A stretch of DNA of 64,000 nucleotides from Hyphomicrobiales bacterium (GTDB lineage: Bacteria; Pseudomonadota; Alphaproteobacteria; Rhizobiales; JAJFHR01): the NCBI GenBank assembly GCA_021775475.1, contig JAJFHS010000053.1, positions 108,271-172,270 on the forward strand, in the 5' to 3' direction. Shown piece by piece: positions 47,246 through 57,122 of this stretch (position 1 is its first letter; each line of letters begins with the position of its first letter). Made by a program: the position numbers and the translations under genes. Below the pieces are notes generated by a model. It had not been told where the DNA came from. It was given only the letters and a program-made list of their open reading frames with translations, and made no database searches.

Positions 47246-48474
47246 GTTTTACGCCTAACACGCAAATCAAGGTCGGGCTGGATTTTGACGCAGGTATTCT
47301 GCCTGTTGGACGCCTCGCTATACGCGAAGGCGATATCTATTTTGAATATGACGGTGATTTTCTGGATCGCGGTTTGGAGATTTCGCCCCTGCGTTTGCCG
47401 CTTAGTCCAGAACTAAAAACATTTGATCGTGCCTTGTTTGAAGGCTTGCCCGGTGTTTTCAATGACAGCCTGCCTGATGGCTGGGGGCGTTTGCTGCTGG
47501 ATCGCTCAATGCGGGCTCAAGGGATTTTGTCCGAACAATTAAGTCCGCTGGATCGGCTTGCGCATGTCGGCGCTTCAGGCATGGGTGCGCTAACCTATGA
47601 ACCGGATTACGGTGCGGAAATTCCAGGCGCTGAAATCAATCTTGATGTTCTGGCCTCTCATGTCATGGAAGTTCTGGATGGTGAGGCGGAAGATGTTTTA
47701 CAGGAACTTCTGGCCTTGAATGGTTCTTCGGCAGGTGCGCGTCCCAAAGCCGTGATCGGGGTTGATGACAAACGCCAGAACATCATTCATGGCGCGCATG
47801 CCTTGCCGGATGGCTTTTCGCCGTGGTTGGTTAAATTCCCTAACGTGCAAGACGGCGCGGATGCGGGCGCGATTGAATATGTCTATGGCCTGATGGCGGT
47901 CGAGGCAGGCGTCGCCATGACGCAGACGCATTTATTCCCCGCGCAAAAAGGGGCGGGTTATTTCGCGACTGTTCGCTTTGATCGCGAGGGGCAAAGCCGC
48001 GTTCATACGCATACGGCCTGCGGTGCACTGCATTCAGATTTTCGAACACCTTCGTTGGATTACGAAGATTTACTCGCCCTGACTGGTATGCTGACCCGTG
48101 ATGTGCGTGAGGTTGAAAAAATGTTCCGGCTCGCTGTGTTCAACGTGTTCGCCCATAACCGCGATGATCATTCGAAGAATTTTACATTCCTGATGAGCAA
48201 GCGCGGTGAATGGAAGCTCTCACCCGCCTATGACCTGACCTTTTCCTCCGGCCCGCGAGGCGAACAAAGCACCATGGTCATGGGCGAAGGTAAAACCCCA
48301 GGCATCGAACACCTGGAAAAGCTCGGACGTGAAGCCAGGATCGATGAAAAACGTGTTTCGGAAATTATCGAGCAAACACGCGCAGCACTCAGCAATTGGG
48401 AAATGCTGGCTAAAAAACACGGCGTAACCAAAGCTAATATCAAACTGATCAACCAAAAGCTCCTGAGCAGTTAA
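47242..48474 (+). CDS. hipA: HipA-family serine/threonine kinase toxin
   Basis: FEGLPGVFNDSLPDGWGRLLLDR N-terminal motif; VFAHNRDDHSKNFTFLM catalytic motif; AYDLTFS. Confidence 0.93.
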   Translation: MSFTPNTQIKVGLDFDAGILPVGRLAIREGDIYFEYDGDFLDRGLEISPLRLPLSPELKTFDRALFEGLPGVFNDSLPDGWGRLLLDRSMRAQGILSEQLSPLDRLAHVGASGMGALTYEPDYGAEIPGAEINLDVLASHVMEVLDGEAEDVLQELLALNGSSAGARPKAVIGVDDKRQNIIHGAHALPDGFSPWLVKFPNVQDGADAGAIEYVYGLMAVEAGVAMTQTHLFPAQKGAGYFATVRFDREGQSRVHTHTACGALHSDFRTPSLDYEDLLALTGMLTRDVREVEKMFRLAVFNVFAHNRDDHSKNFTFLMSKRGEWKLSPAYDLTFSSGPRGEQSTMVMGEGKTPGIEHLEKLGREARIDEKRVSEIIEQTRAALSNWEMLAKKHGVTKANIKLINQKLLSS

Positions 48475-48546
48475 TGGTATTTATAGGCCGAATAAATCTG
48501 GTTGTTTTGAAAGCATTCTGTCCAGCACCAACAGAGGTGCAAAATC

Positions 48547-48568
48547 GGCTTTGTCAGAGCAACAATTA
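48547..48568 (+). repeat. Solitary IS6-type terminal repeat
   Basis: GGCTTTGTCAGAGCAA identical to 45890-45905; 21/22 identity when extended through AATTA. Confidence 0.7.
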
Positions 48569-48586
48569 GTCGTCTGTGAAGAATTA

Positions 48587-49561
48587 TCATCGCATTGATT
48601 TTATTTGATTATCAGGCATCACCTGCAATTCTTGCAAGTGTTTATTCAGCCGCTGCTCCAATATCCGAAAACCGCGTACGATGACGTAGACGAACACAAG
48701 GTAGAAAGCGGCAACCCCGACATAGACCTCGAAAAACCGGAATGTCCGCGCCGCAATGGCCGTCGCCAAGCCGGTCAAGTCAACAATCGTGATCAAGCTG
48801 ACGAGCGATGTTGCCTGGAACAAAAAAATGAATTCATTGATATAGGCTGGCAGCGCGGTTCGCAGAAGGTAGGGCGCTTCGATGCGCACCAGCGTTCGAC
48901 GCGACGGAAGCCCGATAGCTTTTGCGGCCTCCACTTGTCCTTTCAGTAAGGTTGTGAGCGCCCCCCTTATGAGTTCATAGGTGTAAGCTGCGGTGTTAAG
49001 GCTAAGGGCTAAAACAGCGCAAAAATAGGTGTCTTGGAACCACGGCCAGAGACCAATGAAGCGTATTTCCACCGCAAATTGACCGCTGCCGTAGTAGATT
49101 AAGAACAACTGCACCAGCAAAGGTGTTCCGCGGAACACGAAACTGTAAGCTTCAGCAAAGGCGCGCGCCGCGGTGTTCGCACGCGCTGCCAACGCGAAAG
49201 CCGTTGCCATGACGAGCCCGAATACAGCCGACAAAACCGTCAAGCTGATCGTTATCCAAAGCGCATCTAGGAGGCCTGGCGCTGCTTGCGCCCAAATATC
49301 AGACCACATGAGCTTTGGCCTTTTGATTGTAACACGGCGCTGTAGCCAGTGCTGTACAAGTACTGACACCGCAGTGATCAAGAGATAGATCGCAGCTGCG
49401 GCAAGGATCATGTCGAACGGACGCCGGAACTTCAGGGTGGCGGGCAAGAAGCGGATCGTCGCGGAGGCTAACTTACTGGGCTGGATGGAGGGAGCTCCGT
49501 CGCAGCCAGAGGTCTGAAGGAAAATTTCCAATGTATCGGTTACATCTGACGTCAGACACAA
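48587..49561 (-). CDS. Amino acid ABC transporter permease carrying an N-terminal remnant of a second permease
   Basis: LRRPF-type tail (LKFRRPFDMILAAAAIYLLITAVSVLVQHWLQRR) read through into MWSDIWAQAAPGLLDALWITISLTVLSAVFGLVMATAFALAAR...FRGTPLLVQLFLIYYG. Confidence 0.8.
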   Translation of the reverse strand: MCLTSDVTDTLEIFLQTSGCDGAPSIQPSKLASATIRFLPATLKFRRPFDMILAAAAIYLLITAVSVLVQHWLQRRVTIKRPKLMWSDIWAQAAPGLLDALWITISLTVLSAVFGLVMATAFALAARANTAARAFAEAYSFVFRGTPLLVQLFLIYYGSGQFAVEIRFIGLWPWFQDTYFCAVLALSLNTAAYTYELIRGALTTLLKGQVEAAKAIGLPSRRTLVRIEAPYLLRTALPAYINEFIFLFQATSLVSLITIVDLTGLATAIAARTFRFFEVYVGVAAFYLVFVYVIVRGFRILEQRLNKHLQELQVMPDNQIKSMR

Positions 49562-51835
49562 TCAAACCTGCTCTATCGCCTTTAAAACTTTTGGTGGCGT
49601 AAGCGGAAGATGGCTCATGGTCTTTCCGATCGCATTTTCAACAGCATTGGCAACAGCAGCCGGTGCTGAAATCAATGGCGGTTCGCCAACACCCCTAACC
49701 CCGTAAGGATGATTGGGATTGGGAACCTCAATCATCACGGTATCAATCATTGGAACATCAGAGGCCACCGGCATGCGGTAATCAAGAAAACCGGCATTCT
49801 GCAACTGGCCCTTGTCATTATAAATATATTCTTCGTTCAACGCCCAGCCAATACCCTGGACAGCCGCACCCTGCATCTGGCCTTCGACATAATCAGGCGA
49901 AATAGCCCGGCCCACATCCTGAAAAGCGGTATAGCGAATGGGCGCAACAAATCCCGTTTGCGGATCAATTTCCACATCAACCAATTGGGCAGAAAAGGCA
50001 GCCCCCTGACCGCTGGCATTGATTTCCGAATGCCCGGCTATTGGACCGACCATCCCCGGAGCCATTTTCGCCAGCTCCTTCAGGTTCAGTGGTTTGATGT
50101 CATCGGCTGTGGACTTCACGGGCCGGGCCAAACCAGCTTCCCAGCTTACCTCATCAACAGGCACCTGCCATTTTTTGGCCGCCACTGCGCGCAATTTATC
50201 AATCACCATGCGGGTGGCGTTGATGACCGCCATGCCGGTTGCATAGGTGGTTCGGCTTCCGGCTGTCTGGTAGCTGTAGGCAATGCTTGCGGTATCTGCA
50301 ATGACCGTATTTATGAGATCAATATCAATCCCCAGTTCCTCGGCCGCCATCACCCGCATTGACGAGCGCGATCCGCCAATATCCGGGCTGCCGGTGGCCA
50401 GTGAAATCGTCCCGTCATCGAGCACGCTGACCGACGCACTGCTCAGGCCGCCACCGTGCATCCAGTAGCCCAGTGCTATTCCGCGGCCCTGATGGGGTTT
50501 AAGTGCTGCCGAATAATGTTCATGGGATTTTACTTTCTGCAAAACCTCAATCAGGCCGATAGGACCATTATACTTCACGCCCAGCAGACTTTCACAGCCT
50601 TCGCTCACCGCATTTTTCAGGCGAATATCAACACCATCCATACCCAGACGCACGGCAAGTTCGTTGATGACGCTTTCAACAGCAAAGGCCGCCATCGGTG
50701 CGCCCGGCGCCCGGTAGGCAGCAACTTTCGGGCGGTTTACACATACGTCATAGGTTGTAACCTGCACATTGGCGATGGTGTAGGCTGAAAAGAAACTATC
50801 GGTGGCGCGCACAAGCGGTGCGCCCTTAAAGGCACCGGCCTGTATCCACGAGTTCGCCTGTGCGGCCGTAATTGTACCATCTTTCCTGACTCCCATTTTA
50901 ATGCGGGTGCGCGTGCCAGAAGCAGGTCCTGAGGCACGAAAAACCTCCGGTCTTGTCATCACCATGCGAACCGGTCGCCCGGTTAATTGTGACAGGCGGA
51001 TTGCCACCGGCTCACCATAGATTGTGGTTTTTCCACCAAAACCACCGCCAATTTCCGACGCGGTGACCCGGAGTTTTGACAATTCCATTTTCAAGACACC
51101 GGCAATCAGCCCGCGAGCGATAAAATGCCCCTGTGTTGATGTCCACAACTCAACATTTCCGTCTTCCGAGCTGGTAGCGATGCAGGCCAGCGGTTCGATA
51201 TAGCCCTGATGAACCGGTTGGGAGGAGAACTCCCGTTCGATAATAATATCAGCTTGATCAAAACCTTTTTCAAGGTCTCCGCGTTGCCCGGCATGGGTCC
51301 GTGCAAGGTTGGATGGTGCGTCATGTTCCCGGTCGCTGCCCGCTGTATATTGATCGTCATGCAACAAGGGGGCATCGGGCCCGCAGGCATCAAGCGGATC
51401 AAGAACATGGGGCAACACCTCATATTCAACCGCAATCAACCTTACCGCCTGGCGGGCAATTGCAGCACTGGTGGCAGCAACCGCGGCAACCGCATGACCG
51501 TCATATAAAACTTTTTCCCGAGCCATAACGTTGCGCGAAATATCGTGAAAGTCATTGATGACGGGTGGATAAGGCGGCTTCGATAATGGGTGATCTGGAA
51601 TATCCGAACTGGTTATGACCGCTTTGACACCGGCAAGCGCTGCCGCTTTGCTCACATCAATCGAGAGGATATTGGCATGGGCATGAGGGCTGCGTAAAAT
51701 CTCTGCGTGAAGCATTCCTGCCATAAGCAGGTCATCTCCGTAGCGCGCCCGACCGGTTACCTTATCGACACCATCCGGGCGCGCAGTGTTTTTACCGACC
51801 CAGCGGAAATTAGTTTTGGTTCTGTCGTCAGCCAT
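49562..51835 (-). CDS. Xanthine dehydrogenase family molybdopterin-binding subunit
   Basis: RPDGVDKVTGRARYGDDLLMAGMLHAEILRSPHAHA; GGGFGGKTTIYGEPVAIRL; AYRAPGAPMAAFAVESVINELA. Confidence 0.93.
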   Translation of the reverse strand: MADDRTKTNFRWVGKNTARPDGVDKVTGRARYGDDLLMAGMLHAEILRSPHAHANILSIDVSKAAALAGVKAVITSSDIPDHPLSKPPYPPVINDFHDISRNVMAREKVLYDGHAVAAVAATSAAIARQAVRLIAVEYEVLPHVLDPLDACGPDAPLLHDDQYTAGSDREHDAPSNLARTHAGQRGDLEKGFDQADIIIEREFSSQPVHQGYIEPLACIATSSEDGNVELWTSTQGHFIARGLIAGVLKMELSKLRVTASEIGGGFGGKTTIYGEPVAIRLSQLTGRPVRMVMTRPEVFRASGPASGTRTRIKMGVRKDGTITAAQANSWIQAGAFKGAPLVRATDSFFSAYTIANVQVTTYDVCVNRPKVAAYRAPGAPMAAFAVESVINELAVRLGMDGVDIRLKNAVSEGCESLLGVKYNGPIGLIEVLQKVKSHEHYSAALKPHQGRGIALGYWMHGGGLSSASVSVLDDGTISLATGSPDIGGSRSSMRVMAAEELGIDIDLINTVIADTASIAYSYQTAGSRTTYATGMAVINATRMVIDKLRAVAAKKWQVPVDEVSWEAGLARPVKSTADDIKPLNLKELAKMAPGMVGPIAGHSEINASGQGAAFSAQLVDVEIDPQTGFVAPIRYTAFQDVGRAISPDYVEGQMQGAAVQGIGWALNEEYIYNDKGQLQNAGFLDYRMPVASDVPMIDTVMIEVPNPNHPYGVRGVGEPPLISAPAAVANAVENAIGKTMSHLPLTPPKVLKAIEQV

Positions 51836-51837
51836 GC

Positions 51838-52314
51838 TCAGTTTTCCCTCATTTCAGCGGCAGCATCCAAAACAGCACGCACAATTTTATCATAGCCGGT
51901 ACAACGACACAGGTTCCCGGCCAGGCCAAAACGCACTTCGCTCTCCGTCGGGTCCGGGTTGTTTTCCAGCAATACCTTGGCCATATTTAGTATTCCTGGT
52001 GTGCAGATGCCACATTGCAGGGCCGCATGATCAAGGAATTTCTGTTGCAGGGGGTGCAGTTTTTCACCTTTTGCCATGCCTTCAATGGTGTCAATACGCG
52101 CACCATTCATCTCCACCCCCAATACCAGACAGGCATTGACGGCACGACCATTGAAAATAACGGTACAGGCGCCGCAATCCCCGGTGCTGCAGCCGTTTTT
52201 GGTTCCGGTCATGCGCAGTTCACTGCGCAGAACATCCAACACCGTCTGCTCCGTTCTGCAGGTAAATTCAACATCGTCACCGTTGATGTTTGCTGTTACA
52301 AAATGCCTCGTCAT
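51838..52314 (-). CDS. (2Fe-2S)-binding small subunit of a molybdenum hydroxylase
   Basis: GTKNGCSTGDCGACTVIFNGRAVNACL and HAALQCGICTPGILNM...GLAGNLCRCTGYDKIV. Confidence 0.95.
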   Translation of the reverse strand: MTRHFVTANINGDDVEFTCRTEQTVLDVLRSELRMTGTKNGCSTGDCGACTVIFNGRAVNACLVLGVEMNGARIDTIEGMAKGEKLHPLQQKFLDHAALQCGICTPGILNMAKVLLENNPDPTESEVRFGLAGNLCRCTGYDKIVRAVLDAAAEMREN

Positions 52315-52362
52315 CCGTTTTTCTCCGCTCTTTCCTAAGCTTTTTTAAGGTGCAACAGGCCA

Positions 52363-53721
52363 TCAACCAGCTTCCTTCATCAGCACCGCGATATCACTCA
52401 CATTATCCAGAGTTTCAACCAAAGCAATCAATTCTGCTGTCTTGCGCGACCCCAACACAGGTATGACCAGTGCGTCAAATTTACCTGTCAGCCGTTTCCA
52501 TTGCAAATCCGCGTCCGATTCAGGCATGCCTACATCAGCTTCAGAACTTAGAACACGCCCGTCCGTCAACTTGAGGGTAACAATGGCCGCCGTCCGGGCC
52601 ATGTTTTCGCTCAGATCGAGAACAACGCGGTCTCTGGCCTTGATGTAATGCTCATCGATAGCATTTCTGGTGCAATATGTGCCAAGTGAACCGGTATCAA
52701 CACCATCAAGCGCCATCGCGGCCAGATGTTGAATAGAAAATTTAATCTCCAATCCGCTAGCCGGCTGGGCAATGCAGCAAACCGAGGTATGGGTTGAGCG
52801 GACCTTCAGCGTTGCAACCTCAACGTCATCCAGTGAAAATTCATGTTTCTTGCGCAACGCCTGTATCGCATTCAATGTTGAATGGGTGAGATAGCACGCA
52901 GCGTGGTATTTATAGAGCATCTCTTCTACTGCATAAGCTGACGTGTCGTCGCGACGAATGGGCCCGGCTTTAAAACTCGGCACCTGGGCCTGGGCAAAAC
53001 CCTGTGGCCCCTCAATTGAGCGATCACTCGCGGTGAAGCCCCGCGCGGCAAGCCTGGCCGCCATCAGCCCGTTCATGGCAGCTTTTCCGGCGTGATAAGG
53101 TTTGGTCATGGTGCCGAAATTTACCTTAAGGCCAGAAGCCTGCGAGGCGGCTATGCTCAATGCGTGCGTGGTTGCAGCACCATCCAGCCCCATAAGACGG
53201 GCGCAAGCCGCTGCCGCTCCAAATGTTCCCATGGTGCCGGTTGCGTGAAACCCGGCCTCATAATGGCCGTCATCACACATCTCACCCAGAGCGCATCCAA
53301 CCTCTGTACCAATGATAAAAGCGGTGAGGATATCGCGCCCGCTTGCGCCCAAAAACTCGCCAAGAGCCAATGTGGCCGGGGCAATACAAGTGGTTGGGTG
53401 GCCATGCAGGCGAAAGTGAACATCATCATAATCCAGAGCATGGGCCGCCGTACCATTAATCAGTGCTGCATTATGAAGACTGGTGCTCCTGCCAGATGCA
53501 ATCAATGTACTTGCGCCAGCGCTGGCGTTACCGGCAAATTCCTCGCGCATGATTTCCATTGCCGGCTCCCCCTGCCCGGCAATAGCACAGCCGATGCAAT
53601 CAAGGATGGCATGCCTGGCAAAATCATAAGCTCGGGCCGGAATGTCATCGGCATCAAGATTTGCCACCCAGTCTCCCGCCTGAGTAGTCACCGGGAAATT
53701 GACTTTCTTATTATCGCTCAT
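52363..53721 (-). CDS. MmgE/PrpD family protein
   Basis: ARHAILDCIGCAIAGQGEPAMEI; YDDVHFRLHGHPTTCIAPATLALGE; KPYHAGKAAMNGLMAARLAARGFTA. Confidence 0.92.
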   Translation of the reverse strand: MSDNKKVNFPVTTQAGDWVANLDADDIPARAYDFARHAILDCIGCAIAGQGEPAMEIMREEFAGNASAGASTLIASGRSTSLHNAALINGTAAHALDYDDVHFRLHGHPTTCIAPATLALGEFLGASGRDILTAFIIGTEVGCALGEMCDDGHYEAGFHATGTMGTFGAAAACARLMGLDGAATTHALSIAASQASGLKVNFGTMTKPYHAGKAAMNGLMAARLAARGFTASDRSIEGPQGFAQAQVPSFKAGPIRRDDTSAYAVEEMLYKYHAACYLTHSTLNAIQALRKKHEFSLDDVEVATLKVRSTHTSVCCIAQPASGLEIKFSIQHLAAMALDGVDTGSLGTYCTRNAIDEHYIKARDRVVLDLSENMARTAAIVTLKLTDGRVLSSEADVGMPESDADLQWKRLTGKFDALVIPVLGSRKTAELIALVETLDNVSDIAVLMKEAG

Positions 53722-54914
53722 ATCACCCTGCCCTCCTTCAACTGACCTATCTCATCGCTGGAAAAGCCCAGTTCAGCCAACAACTCATCATTATGTTGCC
53801 CCAGCGCTGGCGGCGGCATGCCGGTTTTGACTGCCTTGCCGTCAAGCTTGATACCTGTGCGGGCAATGCGCACGTCGCGGCCGACACCGGGCACCTTTTC
53901 AAAGGCACCAATCATCTCTCTGTCGGCGATTTGCGGCTGCGCCAGAGCTTCGGGAACACTTAACACAATCCCGGCAGGAACACCCGCCTGGTTCAATTCC
54001 TCAACCCACGCAGTCGCTCTTTTACCGATCATCGCCTCTTCCAGAATTTCCGTTAGTGCCGCGCGATTGTCAATACGCGCCCGGCGGGCAGAAAACCGGG
54101 GATCGGTTAACATCTCGGGCTTGCCGACAATACGGCACACAGCTTCAAATTGTTCCTGCTTGTTGGCGGCAATATTGATGAGACCGTCGCCGGTTTGAAA
54201 AGCCCCTGACGGACTGGCGGTGAAATTATCATTACCGCGCGGCTCAGGTGCTTTATCTGCCATCAGAAAATCTGAAATCGCCCACCCCATGGACGCCATT
54301 ACAGCCTCCAGCATCGACACATCAATGAAACACCCCTTGTCGTCAGACCGGTTGGCAAGGGCGGAAGAAACGGCGAAGGCTGCTGTCATGCCGCCAATGG
54401 TATCTGCCATGGGATACCCCACCCGGTATGGCGCATTATCCGGTGCACCGGTAATGCTCATAACACCGGACAGGCCTTGAATAATTTGGTCATAGGCCGG
54501 CAGGTCCCGCATCGGCCCGTCCTGACCAAACCCGGAAATCGCGCAATAGATCAGCGCGGGGTTTTCAGCTTTGAGAACCTCGTACCCAACGCCCAGCCTG
54601 CCCATGACGCCCGGCCTGAAATTTTCAACCACCACATCAGCCGTGCCTACAAGACGTTTAAAAACATCCCGGCCTTTTGCTAATTTCATATTTACGGTTA
54701 GAGAGCGCTTGCCGCTGTTTTGGGCCAGAAACGATATCCCCATGAGCCTGTCATTGAGGGCTGCATCTGCACCCAATTGCCGCGCAAGGTCACCCGTTTG
54801 AGGTATTTCAACCTTGATAACGTCGGCCCCCATGTGCGCAAGTTGATGGCAACAAAACGGCCCTGCCAGAACATTGGTCAAATCCAGAACTCGGATACCT
54901 TCGAGTGGCTTCAT
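53718..54914 (-). CDS. CaiB/BaiF class III CoA-transferase
   Basis: PLEGIRVLDLTNVLAGPFCCHQLAHMGADVIKVEIPQTGD; FRPGVMGRLGVGYEVL. Confidence 0.93.
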   Translation of the reverse strand: MKPLEGIRVLDLTNVLAGPFCCHQLAHMGADVIKVEIPQTGDLARQLGADAALNDRLMGISFLAQNSGKRSLTVNMKLAKGRDVFKRLVGTADVVVENFRPGVMGRLGVGYEVLKAENPALIYCAISGFGQDGPMRDLPAYDQIIQGLSGVMSITGAPDNAPYRVGYPMADTIGGMTAAFAVSSALANRSDDKGCFIDVSMLEAVMASMGWAISDFLMADKAPEPRGNDNFTASPSGAFQTGDGLINIAANKQEQFEAVCRIVGKPEMLTDPRFSARRARIDNRAALTEILEEAMIGKRATAWVEELNQAGVPAGIVLSVPEALAQPQIADREMIGAFEKVPGVGRDVRIARTGIKLDGKAVKTGMPPPALGQHNDELLAELGFSSDEIGQLKEGRVI

Positions 54915-55168
54915 TCAAATGTCCTCGAGTTTTAATGTAAATTGTGTATCGGGTAAATATCTTCCCAGGGAATGGGCACCCGTCATTTATGGCAATAAAT
55001 ACGACCCGCTGCAACGCTAAACAGGGTTTAGGCAAGCATCATTCTATTGACGGATGCGAGGTTCGGGAAGTAGCATCAGGTATCAATGAATTGCGAAATT
55101 CACACCCGCTTTTTGTATCGGCAAAATCTGTTCGCTACACAGTTCCAACGACGGTCACACCAGACACG

Positions 55169-56317
55169 ATGCCAGAAACACAAATAGAAAAACCACTTGC
55201 AGGCACGCTTGTTGTTGAAATTGGCACCAGTGTAGCCGGGCCTTACGCCTCCTGGATTTTAGCAGCTCTGGGCGCAGAAGTCATCAAGGTGGAACGCCCC
55301 GAAGGCGGCGATGACACCCGTCAATGGGGGGGCATTTTCCCCGATGGCACATCGTCCACTTATCATTACCTCAACAACGAGAAAAACTCGATCACGATTG
55401 ACTTCAAGGACGATGGCGACCGCCAGTGGTTGCGGGATTTTTGCCTTACCAAAGCAGATGTGGTTATTCAGAATTTACGCCCCGGCACCATCAATCGTTA
55501 TGAATTGGACGCCGACACGCTGACTTCAGAAAATGACAAGCTGATTTATTGCAATCTCTGGCCCTTTGGCAACACCGGCCCGTTGAAAGATCAACCCGGG
55601 TACGATCCGCTGATGCAAGCTCTTAGCGGCATTATGAGTGTGACGGGGGAAATTGGCCGCCCGCCTGTGCGTGTTGGCCCGTCGATCATTGATATGGGTA
55701 CCGGCATGTGGTGCGCTATTGGTATTCTGGCCGCCTTGAATAAAAGGATCGAAACAGGAAAAGGCTGTATTGTAGATGCCTCGCTTTATGAAACTTCACT
55801 GGGCTGGATGGCAAGTTCAATGGCCAACATGCAGGTCACCGGAAAAACCCCAGAGCGCCAGGGTACAACAGCGCGTGGCATGGCACCGTATCAGGCTTAC
55901 GAATGTGCCGATGGCTACCTGATTATCGCCGCACCCAACAACAGTCTGTTTGAAAAGCTATCCAAAGTATTGGGCCATCCTGACTGGATCAACGACAAGC
56001 GTTTCATTGAAAACATGATGCGCTACAAAAACGTGGCCGCTCTCAACCAGCTCATGGAGCCTATTTTGCTGGCCGAAACATGCGATTACTGGCGCGGCAG
56101 ATTCGATGAAGCAGGCGTGCCTTCAGCCCCGGTAAGAGATACAAAAAAAATGATGGCCGACGAACAGACAAAAGCATTGGGAATTATCCAGAAACTCACC
56201 GACGACACGCCGCTGCAAATGGGCCTGCCTTTAAGTTTCAACAAAATCAGACCACAGTTGAGCCGCGCTGCCCCTGCCTTGGGCGAGCATAACGCCAAGA
56301 TAAAGGACAAGAGCTGA
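55169..56317 (+). CDS. CaiB/BaiF class III CoA-transferase
   Basis: Start chosen at MPETQIEKPLAGTLVVEIGTSVAGPYASWILAALGAEVIKVERPEGGDDTR; LRPGTINRYELD. Confidence 0.92.
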   Translation: MPETQIEKPLAGTLVVEIGTSVAGPYASWILAALGAEVIKVERPEGGDDTRQWGGIFPDGTSSTYHYLNNEKNSITIDFKDDGDRQWLRDFCLTKADVVIQNLRPGTINRYELDADTLTSENDKLIYCNLWPFGNTGPLKDQPGYDPLMQALSGIMSVTGEIGRPPVRVGPSIIDMGTGMWCAIGILAALNKRIETGKGCIVDASLYETSLGWMASSMANMQVTGKTPERQGTTARGMAPYQAYECADGYLIIAAPNNSLFEKLSKVLGHPDWINDKRFIENMMRYKNVAALNQLMEPILLAETCDYWRGRFDEAGVPSAPVRDTKKMMADEQTKALGIIQKLTDDTPLQMGLPLSFNKIRPQLSRAAPALGEHNAKIKDKS

Positions 56318-57108
56318 TGCGTGACGATTTTGAAACTATAAAAGTGGAACGCATTGACGAACACATCTTGCTGATTACGCTCAACCGCCCGGATTTTGCC
56401 AATGCCAAAAATACCGCCATGGGCCTGGAACTGAAAGAGGTTTACGAAGGCCTGTATGTGGATGGGGAAGAGTATCGATGCGTGGTGATGACCGGGACCG
56501 GCAAGGTTTTTTGTGCCGGGGGTGATCTGAAAGAACGCAAAGGCATGAGCGATCAACAATGGCAGCGCCAGCACGCTATTTTTGAACAAGGTGTGCATGC
56601 CCAGCGCATGTGTCCCATGCCGGTAATAGCCGCTGTCAATGGCCCGGCCTATGCGGGTGGCTGCGAAATGGTGCTGAATTCTGACTTTGCCTATGCGTCT
56701 ACCACAGCGCGTTTTGCCCTTACCGAAGTAACACTTGGCATTATGCCCGGGGCCATGGGCACGCAAAACCTGCCCCATGCCGTAGGCGAGCGTCGAGCCA
56801 AGGAGATCATCCTCACAGGCCGTCCATTTTCCGTCGAGGATGCCGAAAAATGGGGACTGGTGAACAAAGTCTGCGAACCCGATGACCTCCTCAATTCTGT
56901 ACTCAATACAGCACGTATAATAGCCGAAAATGCGCCACAATCGGTTATGCGTGCCAAGCGCTCAATCTCTGTTGCTACACAGATTGACCGTTTCAATGGC
57001 TATCAGTTTGAACTTGAGGCCTACAATCAACTGGTGCCGATGGCCGACCGGCTGGAGGGTATTCTGGCATTCAACGAAAAACGTAAACCTAAGTTTACCG
57101 GCAAGTAA
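56317..57108 (+). CDS. Enoyl-CoA hydratase/isomerase family protein
   Basis: LLITLNRPDFANAKN; GTGKVFCAGGDLKER; AAVNGPAYAGGCEMVLNSDFAYAS. Confidence 0.93.
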   Translation: MRDDFETIKVERIDEHILLITLNRPDFANAKNTAMGLELKEVYEGLYVDGEEYRCVVMTGTGKVFCAGGDLKERKGMSDQQWQRQHAIFEQGVHAQRMCPMPVIAAVNGPAYAGGCEMVLNSDFAYASTTARFALTEVTLGIMPGAMGTQNLPHAVGERRAKEIILTGRPFSVEDAEKWGLVNKVCEPDDLLNSVLNTARIIAENAPQSVMRAKRSISVATQIDRFNGYQFELEAYNQLVPMADRLEGILAFNEKRKPKFTGK

Positions 57109-57122
57109 GGAGGTGCGTTGAC

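Noticed and set aside
56086-56940. 284-aa minus-strand ORF
   Set aside because: Antisense to the CoA-transferase/enoyl-CoA hydratase genes; no recognisable motif.
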